A program made the translations under genes and the position numbers. A stretch of 64,000 nt of DNA from Entonaema liquescens. Its lineage: Eukaryota; Ascomycota; Sordariomycetes; Xylariales; Xylariaceae. The DNA is taken from the NCBI GenBank assembly GCA_902805475.1, contig CADCSX010000025.1, positions 124,001 through 188,000 of the forward strand, written 5' to 3'. Below the pieces are notes generated by a model. The model was not told where the DNA came from, searched no databases, and worked only from the letters and a program-made list of their open reading frames with translations. Below, one piece after another: positions 1 through 11,309 of this stretch. How positions within the stretch are numbered: position 1 is the stretch's first letter; every line of letters starts with the position of its first letter.

Positions 1-169
1 ACCATTTCCCCCACGGCATTTATTAATACGGGCAAAATAGTAACTACCTAGATAGCCCGAGGAAAATAGGGCGACTAAATCGACCCTCTCTTTATAGAAA
101 CGGACTGGTGTCGTGTCGTGAGGTCAAAGTTACCTGCTAGAGAGGACAACCCGCGATGACCTCGCGACA

Positions 170-636
170 ATGCGCGCCCACAAAGCCCTAGAAAGCGAGG
201 ATGCGAAGGAGGCCCAGTGGGAAGCGGCGCGCGGTGCTGCAGTCGGAGCCGTGAAATGGGGTGCTGCATCTGCGGTACTAGGCGGAATTGGCTACGTTTT
301 CTCGCCGTTATATCGTGGACTCACTGTCCAGTTTAAAGTGTAAGTTGGTCTCTATCATTATTCTTATTCGCCATTGCAGAAATCTTTATTGGCTATTTCA
401 AATGAGATTGTGAATATGTGAGATGAGAAATAGAACTGAGTGAGACTAGATATCTCCAAATGTCCGGCATGATTGTCGGCAGCATGATCGAGGCCGACTA
501 CCGCATGAGGGAGTACGAACAGCGCATACGCATGCAGCGAAGGATGGCTCAAAGCCGCGCCCTCTGGGCTGACTACGAGAAGGAGTTGATGGAATTAGAG
601 GACGAAAGCGCATCTTCGGAGCAGAATAAGAAATAA
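170..636 (+). CDS. small conserved mitochondrial-type membrane protein (hypothetical)
   Basis: Two exons, 170-339 and 450-636, joined at a GTAAGT donor and CTAG acceptor; 118 aa. The splice creates the continuous stretch QFKVYLQMSGM, which I remember as the signature of a short family found across filamentous ascomycetes, often misannotated as imidazoleglycerol-phosphate dehydratase. The N-terminal half has small-residue-rich hydrophobic segments (GAAVGAVKWGAASAVLGG, about residues 20-38, and a second around the splice junction). The C-terminal third is a charged helix rich in Arg, Glu and Met (REYEQRIRMQRR). The ATG at 170 is the first in frame after an upstream stop at 119. It converges on RFC4, with about 260 bp between the stops. 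Function is unknown; a mitochondrial inner-membrane role is inference from composition only. Confidence 0.7.
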
Positions 637-894
637 TATGGATAGTTATTCACAGTTATCGTGGGTCATTAGCAAAGTAGGTAGTATTTTGTGCTATTAG
701 GCCATGCATCTGTAGATATGTCACGATTTTTTTTCTTTGGACATTCCTGTACCAACCAGCTTTTGAAAGAAATCAGGGAATCGTGACCTCGTAAAACGCC
801 AGTGCAATGCCATGCAAATACCTCGAGCCATTTCGCCAATCTCTTTTTCACGCATACATCTCTCCGCCGTCCTCTATAAACTCATGGCGTATGC

Positions 895-2092
895 TTATTT
901 CGTCCTGGTCTCAAAACGCTTCGGATCCATATTGATCTTGCATAACCGAGCCACACACCCGCTCAGCTGCAGCAGAGTCTGCACACCCTCAAGGATTTTC
1001 ATGTGGGTGAAGCCGATCTCGCGGATGAACTCAAGCTTAGAGTGTTCACTGAGGGTGGGTATAGTTTTTGTGACTTTGAACATGGTAGAGATGATATCGT
1101 GGCTGGAATATCCGAGGTCCCAGAGCTCGCGCAAGGTGTCGAGGGCACTATCCACATTTCCCTCGTAGCAGGCCTTCAGCATAGCTTGGACCTTGATAGG
1201 ATGGGGGCTATCCACAACCTTAAAGACGTTGTCGCCACTGACAAAACCGAAACCCGCATGTGTACTCTGCAGGTTGTTGATAGCTTGTCGCATATCACCC
1301 TCGGCACTGAATACAAGGGCTGCTAGCCCATCGTCGCTGTACTGCACTTTCTCCGCTTCGATAATTTGAAGCAACCTCTTGACCACCTGTGCGTCCGTCA
1401 ACCGCCCATATCGTAGGATCGCGCATCGCGACTGCAGCGGCTCGATGATCTTGTTCGATTGGTTGCATGCGAAGGCGAATCGCGTCGTGTTGGAGTAGAT
1501 CTCCATCGTACGTCGCAACGCCTGCTGAGCACCAGAGGTCATACTATCGGCTTCGTCAAGTATTACGATCTTATGACGGCCTGCTGGAAGTGTGACCTTC
1601 TTCTGGGCAAAGCCCTTGATTCGGTTTCGGACCACATCAATACCTAGTTGACAATAGATATTAGCCTTAAATTCCTATTTACTTTGCATACGGTAATGTG
1701 AACTGACCTCGCTCGTCGCTAGCATTAAGTTCTAACACCGCCTCCTTATAAGAGTCTCCAAGCAATTGGCGTGCCAAACATAGTACGCTCGTCGTCTTTC
1801 CAATACCAGGCATTCCAGATATGATAACATGTGGCATATTTCCGTCTTTCGCAATGATTTTCAGCCGCTCGATAGTTTCTGTATTCCCTACTACATCGTC
1901 GAGGAAGACTGGTCTGTATTTTTCTACCCTGCAAGATATATGTTAACGCAAGCTCAATAGTTCTTGAATCATCGAGAAAAGTACATACCAAGGTAACTCG
2001 TAGGTAGTGTTTCCATTAGAGGCACCAGTTAAGGCCTTCTTGGCAGCCGAGGTCGAAGATTCGCCTCTCTCTTCTGCTTTTGCTGCTGGCAT
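895..2092 (-). CDS. RFC4: replication factor C subunit 4 (clamp loader ATPase)
   Basis: Three exons, 2092-1989, 1928-1708 and 1643-895, give 357 aa, a normal length for a small RFC subunit. Part of the pentameric RFC complex that loads PCNA at primer-template junctions in the nucleus. Visible motifs: LPWVEKYRP at the N-terminus (about residues 33-41), Walker A GMPGIGKTT (about 73-81), LNASDERG, Walker B VILDEADSM, sensor 1 region FACNQSNKI and the arginine-finger SRC motif in LQSRCAIL. The run VDSPHP and the C-terminal EIGFTHMKILEGV place it with yeast Rfc4 (human RFC2) rather than Rfc2 or Rfc3. The first splice rebuilds the Trp of LPW and the second the Gly of DERG, confirming both introns. 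The 419-bp gap to the upstream ARG7-like gene holds its promoter. Confidence 0.96.
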
Positions 2093-2511
2093 TTTCACGT
2101 TTCTATGTGATGTGAGAGTATGTGTAATTAGAGAAAGGCACCGGCATGAATCCTGTAACTAGGTGGATTCAATGAGAATGAATGTAAAATCAATTTACGC
2201 GTGCTTTGACGCGTCTAAGCTTTAAAATGGCCCAAGCTTGTAAAGTGCTTCTTGGTGGGGTAGTTCCTACATCTTATGCAATAAAACTTGTGACTATATT
2301 GATCTATACGGTTTAGTGTTTTGACGGGGAACCAACACTGCATTCATATTTGGTTCATCTTAATTCTTAACGTTTTTCCATAGATCTATATTCTTTGTCT
2401 TAAGTAACTATATTTCCATGAGCTATCCATAGAAGAAATCTATCTTCGCGGAATCATAAGAGACTTTCCCACTCAAGCAAGATCCTTCACCATGTCTTTC
2501 GTATTCAATGG

Positions 2512-4035
2512 TTAGGTACGATAATCCCCATTAATCGTGCTGGTAGAAATCATTAGTACTTGACTTGACTACTCATATTATATGAAATTTTATATATCAC
2601 TTACATGTATTCATGGCTGTAATCACAGGTCCAGTAAGTAGCCTCCTTCTTACCAGTTCCCAGTCTTACAAGAATCTCGAGGTCCTCGAGCTCGAGAATC
2701 TGCGCTGCTCGGGATTCGTCAACCGTTTCTGGTTCACCATTGACGAGGAGCTTTAACTCTGGGCTCCCGTCTGTGGGGATGAAAGACACATTGGTCTTCT
2801 CTGGGATTATTTCAGCTACGTCATTTACGGCATGTCCGGGCTCGCTGATTAGTGAATAACCAGTGGCGCAGAGGATTCGACCCCAGTTGGCGTCTTTGCC
2901 GTAGAGTGCTGTCTTAACAAGCGGTGATCGCGCGATAGTGCTAGCGATCTTTCGGGCGCCTTCTTCGCTCGAGGACTCGGTTACCCGAATAGTAACGAAT
3001 TTGGTGGCACCTTCACCGTCCCGCACCACAAGCTTGGCCAGGTCGGTCGCGAACTCAGTAACAACATCCCGGAATGCGATAAAATCGGCTGAATCCTCCG
3101 TAGTGACACCCTCGCCTCCTGCAGCGCCGTTTGCTAGCAAAGCAACTGTGTCATTCGTAGACGTATCTCCGTCAATTGTGATGCTATTGAAAGACCGATC
3201 TACGGCATACTTAAGCACAGGTGGGATAATGGAGGGAGAAATAGGAGCATCAGTAGCGATGACACCCAAGAGTGTTGCCATATTTGGGTGGATCATCCCA
3301 GCGCCTTTTGTCGTTCCAGCAATACGATATTCAATTGATGGCGATGATGGGAGTCTGAATGTCTTGGAGATCAGCTTGGGGAACGTATCTGTTGTGCAGA
3401 TAGCTGTAGCACATGTCAACCAGTGCTTATGAGTATCCCCAAGCCCTTCATAAGCTTTGGGAACCCCGTCCAAGATCCTCTGAATCGGGAGTCTAAATGC
3501 AGATTAGAATAAGAGATCGTCATAGATTCGATAAGATGAAAATATATTACCTTTGTCCTATCACGCCGGTACTCATCACGATTGTCGACTTATCAGCACC
3601 TAGTACCTTGTCGGCCGCTTTGGCCATCTTCTCAGCATCTTCTAGGCCCCCCTTCCCTGTCACAGCATTTGCACATCCTGAATTGATGATTACGCCCCGA
3701 AGCCCGGAGTTTTTCTGTTCCTGTAGAAGCGAACGACTGAAAGTTACCGGCGCAGCTTGAAACTTGTTCTTGGTGAACACGGCCGCTGCGGCACATGGTG
3801 TGCTTGAGGTGATGAAAGCAAGGTCAGGTTTGGTGGTGTTTTTTGGCTTAACACCAACTATCGTCCCCGAGACCTTGAATCCTTGCGGATAAGTACCGCT
3901 AGTTGGAACATATTTCCTCTTTGCAGCAGGAATGCTTCCACTAACGGGAGCTGAGTAGAAACGAGCGCCAGGGACTTTGGTGGTTAATTGACGCAATTGG
4001 CTTGAAACCCTACACAGGGAACTTTGAAGAGCCAT
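2512..4035 (-). CDS. ARG7: bifunctional ornithine acetyltransferase / N-acetylglutamate synthase (ArgJ family), mitochondrial
   Basis: Three exons, 4035-3551, 3492-2605 and a 28-nt last exon 2539-2512; 466 aa. Transfers the acetyl group from N2-acetylornithine to glutamate in the mitochondrial arginine pathway; family members also make N-acetylglutamate from acetyl-CoA. The N-terminus (MALQSSLCRVSSQLRQLTTK) is basic and Ser-rich, like a matrix targeting peptide. Seen: NSGCANAVTGKGG, STGVIGQRLPI across splice 1, and GAGMIHPNMATLLG containing the autoproteolytic site; the nucleophile is Thr at about residue 235. The next stretch has ITIDGDTSTNDT and GKDANWGRILCATGYS. The last splice adds the family's C-terminal ITINGDYRT ending; without it the protein would stop early, which supports the tiny final exon. 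Confidence 0.96.
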
Positions 4036-4707
4036 GGGAACCTTTCGACCGTTCCTAAGTTAAAAGGACGGATCGAGTTTCTCACGATGAACTCTTATAG
4101 GGTAATTAAATTGAGAAAGCGGACCGATTTTGACTCATACCTCTTAGCGGTTTTTAACTGCCGAACAGTATGAGTCGCTGAGGGGTGCTGCCACGTGTCG
4201 AGCAGGTGACAACGGCTGTTGACGGATCGTCTGTCACCTTACTTTATTCTTCTAAGCGTATCAAAGTCGATTTTATGTGGGATTTAGACTCACTTATTTC
4301 TTGTTTAACTATACAATTGCAGTTGTGGGATTTATCACTTACAATACTATTCTTCTGGCGATATCTTACTGCAATCTCTTGAAAATTCAAAGCTAATAAA
4401 TACATTTATCATTTACTATAGGTTCCCATCTTTATTCTCTTTTACATCAAACCCGTCAACACGACCCCATAAAAGTTCTCGCGTAGCGTTATAATCTTAC
4501 TACACTATCCCATTTATAGTACACTTAGGTACTCAAACGCCTTCAGCATCAATTCGTTAGCCAGTCTGTTATCTACCTAAATTCTGACGCGGGAATATTA
4601 TGGTCACGTGTGCAAGAGCCTACAGGTTACATTTAACTAGAATAGCTGAGATGCACACGAGGCCATCCGTAGGAAACTAATAACCCTCAGTATTATAAAA
4701 GAAAGCC

Positions 4708-7700
4708 ATGGTTATCCAACCCACTAACATGGCCGACACTGATAAACCCGTTGAAAGTGAGGCCGAAAGAGATAGCAACACTAAGCTCTACCATCATACG
4801 TGGACTCTTGCTATCGAACAGCTAAGGAAACAAGAAGGCGATCGCTTTGAATTAGACAACCTATCTAAACAAGAGCCCCTGGCAACTCTAACCGATGTCC
4901 TGAAAGCAACGAATGAGAAGAAAGATGAGTGTATTAAGAAAAGATGGAAAGTTACTTTCAACGGCCGTACAATTATCTTACGTGACGTGCTTGAGAAGAT
5001 CGCTGTGTGGGTTGATAAACTAGTGGTAAGGTTTTATATAATAACTGCCTATCTACCTAATTAAGAAACCATGATATTGGCTCATGCACATTGATAAACA
5101 TGTGGATGATTCTTCATACTAAAATATTGCGTGTAGATATTTGGTGACATCGCTATTCAATACGACCCTGTCAGTGCTGCACTTCCTTGGGCGGCTGTAA
5201 GGTTGATCTTGAAAGCCACTGTAAACGACGTGGAAGTATTCGGATATGTGTTGCAGGCCATTGAAAATATCGCCAATGTGATCGCCAGCTGCAGCATTGT
5301 TGAGCGCCATTTCCTCCAACCGGAAAATTCTAGGTGCGCACCACTTGATTCTATCCATGACATTGAAGACTCTTATTTTCACGTTTATATAGTCTAACAT
5401 TAGTGCGACTGACTGCAACTTTTATAGAATGGAAGTTTTGAACAGCTCTCTAGGTCTGTTGTATCACTTTACGCCTCTATTCTAGAATACCTATCTTCAA
5501 TTCTCCGCTATTATGGAAAAAACTGGGCAATCCGGTTTGTAAAGAGCGTGGTAGTTTCTAAAACTGATCTTGAAGCAAAACACTCTACCATAACAAGCGC
5601 AAAGAAGGAAGTCTGGGACCTGCTTCAACTTGCTGAGTCTGAGAAGTCACAGTCCATTATTGATAGTCTTGAAAATGTGACCGCGACACAAATAGCTCAG
5701 AATAGCGGCATTACTTCCTTCTCCCATGAATTACAAAAGCTGGAAGAGCCGATTCAGCGGGTAGACTATCATGTCCAGGTCATTAATGATAATCTCGAGC
5801 GAGGTACGAGAGCACAGGTCCTCAAGGCCATTTCGGCCATCCCATACGGAGCGCATCATAAAGCAGTGAGAAGAGGGCGCTTGAAGGATTCCGGACAGTG
5901 GCTATTCAAAAAAGAAAACTATAAAACTTGGCGTCAAGAAAGCGCGTCGTCGGTCTTATGGTTACAGTAAGTCTCCTTGTGCTTCTCATTCCACTTGTAC
6001 ACCAATTTCAGGGGTTCCACCTCCTCAACATCATATTGTGTGCCCCAAGTCTCCATATTCGACTCTAAGAGCTTAAAATATTCACAATGTATAAGAATTA
6101 CTAACCCATTACTATTTATAGCGGGATACCGGGTTGTGGAAAGACCAAGTTGGCGTCTATTGTGATCGATGAGTTAGGGGCTTGTGACAATCTTGCATAC
6201 TTCTACTGTATGCGAAATCCAGCAGAGCCCTTTCGAGCCCAGTGCAACAAAATCTTAGCTAGCCTTGTACGCCAATTAGCCTGTCAAGGAACAGATAAAC
6301 CGATTCTACCACCTGTGGTGGAACACTACGAAGACGCAATCGCCGGTTTCGAGGGGTTTGAAGACCAGCATTGGGACACCGATGAGTCGAAAGCAATGCT
6401 AGTGGCGCTAATGGATTACTATCCGACAGCAACCATAGTCATTGACGCCCTGGACGAGGTGGAATTGCAAGATCGACAGGAATTAATGGATACACTGAGT
6501 CAAATTCTTCAAGAATCGTCCAATCTACTTAAAATATTCATTTCCAGCCGAGATAATTACGATATTGCTTTGCACTTGGAAGGATCACCGAACGTGTATA
6601 TTGATGCGGACGACAACGCAGGAGATATCTCAGCATTTATGTAAGTTGACTTTCTAGGTACGCTTTAGAGGCTAAGATAAAGAGCTAATTGGATTGCGAT
6701 TAATTAGTAAGGACCAGCTAGATTCAGCGAGGTTACTGCGGAATAACCTGCCTGATTCTCTTCGAGATGAAATTGTTGAGACTTTAATTGGAGGTGCCCG
6801 GGGGATGTTTGTTGCTATCCATCTCTGCTTCACGATAAGTTTTCATACTAATAGACTTGCTATCTAGGTTTCGATGGGTAGACCTGCAAATCCAATCCCT
6901 CCGCCCATTAAAAGTGGTTGCAGATATCAAAGCCCGCCTCGGTGTTCTTCCCTCTACTCTAGAAGGCTCCTATTGGGAAATTTATCAGAGTATCTTAGAG
7001 TCAGGAGACCATGCTGCAGCACTTGCGAATTTTACGTTCCAGTGGCTCATGTACGCGAAAAGCTCTTTAGCCATTGAAGATTTTGCGTCTATTGCGTCGT
7101 CTGCGCTGTCGACTGAGACAAGTAGTACCTTTAGCGGGGCCGAGGTCACTGATGTCTGCTCAAACCTCATCGTTATCCGAGGAAAAGGCTTTGAGTTCGC
7201 TCATTTATCTGTGAGAGAATTTTTCGAAGGTATTTCAAAACGCGACGTAGAAACATTCCTTCCAGCCCAGGGCAATGGCTTCATGTCAGTTGCTTGTCTT
7301 CGCTACCTCACGGACAAACTACTGCGAGCCCCGGGCATTGTCACCGAAACAATTAACGAAAATATAAAAGTGTCTTCTCCGGGATACCTTGGAGTTAGAT
7401 ACGTCACAAGAACTAGAGCGGAAACAGAAACAAGAAAGCGTTCGATGTCTCAGTTCGTCGAGGACCTCATATCAGGTCCCCAATCAGAGCCTGTTATCTA
7501 TACCGCGCATTATTGGGTCTTCCACGCGCGTAATTGTTCTACTCTCTTCGAGTCAGAACCATTATCAAGGCTCATAAAGGATTTCCTCGTAGATCCTCAC
7601 CTCCTATTGATAACGTCTACTTTTGTTCTCTGGTGCGACATATTACAATTGAGGAGTCCAGATTCCGGTCTGTTATCCGCCGGGGAACTAGCTTGGGAGG

Positions 7701-8836
7701 ACTCAAAGATTGTTTCCAAGCCATTTCACCCCATCTGGCTTGTATGTGCTAATGGCTGGTTGGATATCGTGAAACATCTATATGAAGTCCATCGCTTAGA
7801 TATCGAACAACCTCAATATTCCAACTATGGGGATATGGTAGATAATGCTAAAGCCTGGAGTAACGCTTTGGAATACGCCATCAAAAAAGGTAATGTTTCC
7901 ATCGTGGAAACCATCCTTTCGTGTAGCATGAATCCAATGATTCAATTACTGTCTAGGAAGGAGATAGAACCTTTGGTTTTGGCAGCGAAAGCAGACGATA
8001 CCAGTATGCTCTCTCTTCTTCTAAAGAAGGAACACGGCGGATCCGAGATAGAAGGGAGAGCTGTGTTAATGGCTACTTCCAACGGCCATAAAAGCAGCTT
8101 AGAGTTACTGGTTCGTCACAATCCTCAGCTAATACGGGATATAGGAGTTGGACGTCCAGCACTGCTTGAAGCCTGCAAATTAGATCATGTTGATATCGCG
8201 ACTTTACTCATAGAAAATGGAGCACCAACAGAACAAGGGGAAAAGTTTCTTTTCCACGCTGTAGTTCGAAGCCGGACCAGCCTTATAAAACTACTTCTTG
8301 AAAAGGGCATAGGCCTAGCAGGGCTCGATAAGGCCCTTATAACAGCCGTATCCCAAGCGGATGAAGAAAACGCTCAGCTACTTCTTCATTATGGGGCGCA
8401 AAAGGAAAAGGGTGCGGTAGTACGATCTATTCGAGCTGGGCTAATTGATTCTACTGTACAACTTATCAAAGCAGGATTCAACGTACAAGGCAGCTACTTT
8501 GAAAAGCGAAGAACAGCTTTGCATTATGCGGCTGAAGAAGGGTCCTTGAAGGTTTCTCGGGCTTTAATAGAAGCAGGAGCTACGATAAACAGCTATGACC
8601 ATGGTGGACAGACGCCACTCCACCTAGCTGCTCAAAGAGGACATTACACATGCGTGAAGTTCCTTCTTAGCAATGGTGCAGATGTATTAGCAAAGAACCA
8701 TAGCGGCGAGGTTCCTTTGGATTTAGCAGAAAGGAAACGCCATGCACCGGTGGCAGAGTTGATAAGGAAACAGTCAATCACCTTGAAAGACGAACCCGCT
8801 TATTCAGGATTGTCTAATGGACAACAGAATCCCTAA
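4708..8836 (+). CDS. NLR-like STAND protein: NACHT_N - NACHT - ankyrin repeats
   Basis: Six exons: 4708-5025, 5137-5333, 5436-5966, 6122-6640, 6708-6806 and 6868-8836; 1210 aa. The N-terminal 330 residues match the fungal NACHT_N type (IFGDIAIQYDPVSAALPWAA after exon 1). The NACHT domain has Walker A GIPGCGKT (about 350-357) rebuilt by the exon 3/4 splice, Walker B TIVIDALDEV (about 453-462), and the ARGMFRWVDLQ motif rebuilt by the exon 5/6 splice. The C-terminal half is helical and ends in ankyrin repeats, the clearest two around 1100-1190 (TALHYAAEEGS, TPLHLAAQRGH). Fungal STAND proteins act as nonself or incompatibility sensors; that role is inferred here. The intron between exons 2 and 3 is the least certain: I chose GTGCGC to GGAAG because it leaves no insertion, but a 45-nt alternative starting at GTTTAT also keeps frame. 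MADTDKP at 4729 is an alternative start. Confidence 0.88.
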
Positions 8837-9604
8837 TATATTGGCATATTTCTTTTGTAAATTTGGAATATGACCCTTAATATGAACCAAGATAAATCAT
8901 GCCGCGAGTTATTAGGGTGCTTTGACCTATCTTGAGGTGGCTGGATGTGGTCGAATGGTAAGTAATTTTAGGAAGGGAGCCTCACCACACTTCGGTATAT
9001 ATACCTACCTACCTTTATATAAGCTGGTGGTTTCTCTGTTTTCACAGGGCTCTGACTTGATGTGCACTTTGCTGCGAAGTTCGTGTTCCCCACAGCTTGA
9101 TGCTGCTGGCAATCCGAGGATAAGCAACTCAAGGACGAAATGACTCTTGTGGACCCTGACAGATAATATCTAACGCCGAGGCACATTAGTTAATATTTAA
9201 CCTTAGGTAGGTACCTATGGATACTAGTCAATTTCAGGTATGGGATAAAAGCAATATCGAAGAGTACGAATTTCTATGTTGCTATGCATGATGCTAGGTG
9301 GGTAGGTACACGAAACTTTTCCTTCACTATCACGACTGGGCATTAATGTTACGGCTAATCCGTTCTTTAGGGTAAACAAATTTGTGTCACGAAACTCATT
9401 ATTATTGCTGCGGTGAAAACAGAGACAGAGACAAAGCTAAAGCTTAGGAGACGGGTGAAGTTGCATCCCCATCGAAGAAAAGACCGAGAGCCACGTTCTT
9501 CACAATTGCATGCGCATGGTCAGTAAAGACCCTTCAAAGAGGCATTCTAATGGTCGTAGCTGCCAAGTACCAATTCACCCCAGAAAGTAGGATGGGATGC
9601 TTCC
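8837..9604. other. intergenic, no gene seen
   Basis: About 770 bp between the NLR stop and the zinc-finger stop. Both neighbouring genes end here, so it holds two 3' ends and no obvious promoter. It contains several copies of the dispersed TAGG/ACCT tetranucleotide motif (near 9003, 9206 and 9296). Confidence 0.6.
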
Positions 9605-10363
9605 TCACTGGCCATCTCGATGAATCTTGCCGTTGTGCTGTCGAACATGGCGGCGCAACTCGGGCAAATCCGGTTTGCGAACACTACAGCCAGGCCAGCG
9701 GCACGCCAACTTGTCGTCCTGGTCGATGGACGCACGGGCTTGGTGGTGGATGACATGCTCAATGAGATCCTCGGTAGCTCCGAAAGTCTCACCGCAGTCG
9801 CCCCAATAACACTTCAAGCCGATATGAACTGTTATCGTGTGACATCTAAGACCCCTCACCGATTTGAACCCTCTTCCACACTGGTCACATGACACTCCTT
9901 GAGCTTGCGGTTCTTGGGGCGGCGGGTTCGAAGGCTCTGGAGACATGGTTTGGGTTTCCTTGTCTACACCAGTCTTGTGAACTTGAGGAATCGGGTCCTT
10001 TGTAGCCTGCTCTGCTTCCAACTGTGCTTGCAACTGTGCTTCCATCTGTGCTTCCCACTCTTCTAACTCTGCTTCCAACTCTGCTTCCAACTTTATTTCG
10101 AACTTTTCTTCTTCCACCGTGGGCTCCGGCGCTACTTCCTGAGGGCCATCGCCAAGTTGGGTAGGCGGGGATGGACGACGGTCTGGTAGGGGTGTCCGTC
10201 CTTTCAAACGAAGCTTCTCTTGCTAAGAGAGCTCATTTCCAGGGACACCATTGGTGAAATCGCCTAAAGGCAGTGAAGAGGGAACTCCTGCGTCTAACCA
10301 ATAAAAGTTAATGGGTTGTGATTATCGAAAAGTTTAGTTTAGGGGGTACTCACCTTCAGACAT
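9605..10363 (-). CDS. three-finger C2H2 zinc-finger protein, reading frame broken by TAG
   Basis: Exon 1 is 10 nt (10363-10354, ATG TCT GAA G), spliced at GTGAGT to 10293. The frame then runs MSEDAGVPSSLPLGDFTNGVPGNELS, hits TAG at 10225-10223, and continues in the same frame with QEKLRLKGRTPLPDRRP to a stop at 9605. Read through the TAG, the product is 232 aa and the length is divisible by three. The middle has an acidic Glu/Ala/Gln repeat (ELEAELEEWEAQMEAQLQAQLEA). The C-terminus carries three fingers: CDQCGRGFKSVRGLRCHTITVH, CYWGDCGETFGATEDLIEHVIHH and CRWPGCSVRKPDLPELRRHVRQH, each with its two Cys and two His. Likely a nuclear nucleic-acid-binding protein. The TAG may be a CAG-to-TAG nonsense change, part of a 63-nt intron starting at GTTCCC, or a readthrough codon. 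Confidence 0.6.
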
Positions 10364-11309
10364 CTTTGTGCGTGGTTTGTTGAACTTGGCTTTCAATATT
10401 GGTATTTCTTCAAGGATATATTGTCTTGTATGGTGGTTCAATCAGGACGGGATTTGGGCTTTTTCTGAAGGGTGCGACCGGATGTTTGGCATGCTTTAGG
10501 GTGAAAAGGAAGACGTTGTTTCTCTCTTGATGATGAAAGCTCGGGGAGAGATTCGAATAACCTTGTCGCCGCGTTGATAGTCGAAGGTTTTTAAAACTGG
10601 CGGTTGCCTAAGAAATCGCCGCTAGCTGGGAAGCAGAAAATAATGTGTGATGATGTGCGGCGACAACAACTTAGGGAATAACGAATAATAGGCGGGTAGC
10701 TTGAAGATAAGCACCCGCCGAGAATACGTATATTTAAACGCCGTCTAGGTATGTGATGATTTGGTAAAGAAAGTGGCGGCGAAAGTAAACGAAAAAGTGT
10801 GAATAAAAAAAGTATGAACGAAGTAGAGGAGCGAAGGCAGCGTCAGGTTGCCATGCCGTCGCAGATGGAAAGCGGGGTGTACATAACATGCCTCAATTTC
10901 TAGGTACAGGTAGGTAGGTACCTGTAATTAATGCACGACAATGCCGTAAATCAGAATTCAGTGCAAAGCACGTCCAATACCTGCCATAGGTAGCATGTAG
11001 TGAATGAGTCTACTTACCTCCTTAGCACGTGGCTATTCAATATTGTCCAGAGTTGTGCTCATATCTCATTGTCGTGGAACATCACCCCCTGAATAATTTG
11101 GCTAACATAGAACTCAGTAACGAATCTGTGATAACACTTGCGGGAATGGCAGACGAACGAGCCTTCGACCAGAAACATGGTACTCAGCCTTCCGATATTA
11201 ACCAGTTAGCAGATAATATGAACAAGTCGCAATAGCTTCCATCCCATAGCCGGCATAGGGGAAACCCTCTCTTTCTATATGTTTTTACTTTGACTAGGGC
11301 TTCTGGTAC
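10364..11309. other. intergenic, upstream of the zinc-finger gene
   Basis: Holds the zinc-finger gene's 5' region on the minus strand and a run of TAGG-type tetranucleotides at about 10903-10922. No convincing gene is seen. Confidence 0.5.

Noticed and set aside
9550..9892. Plus-strand frames opposite the zinc fingers
   Set aside because: The minus strand encodes three complete C2H2 fingers, so these are antisense shadows.
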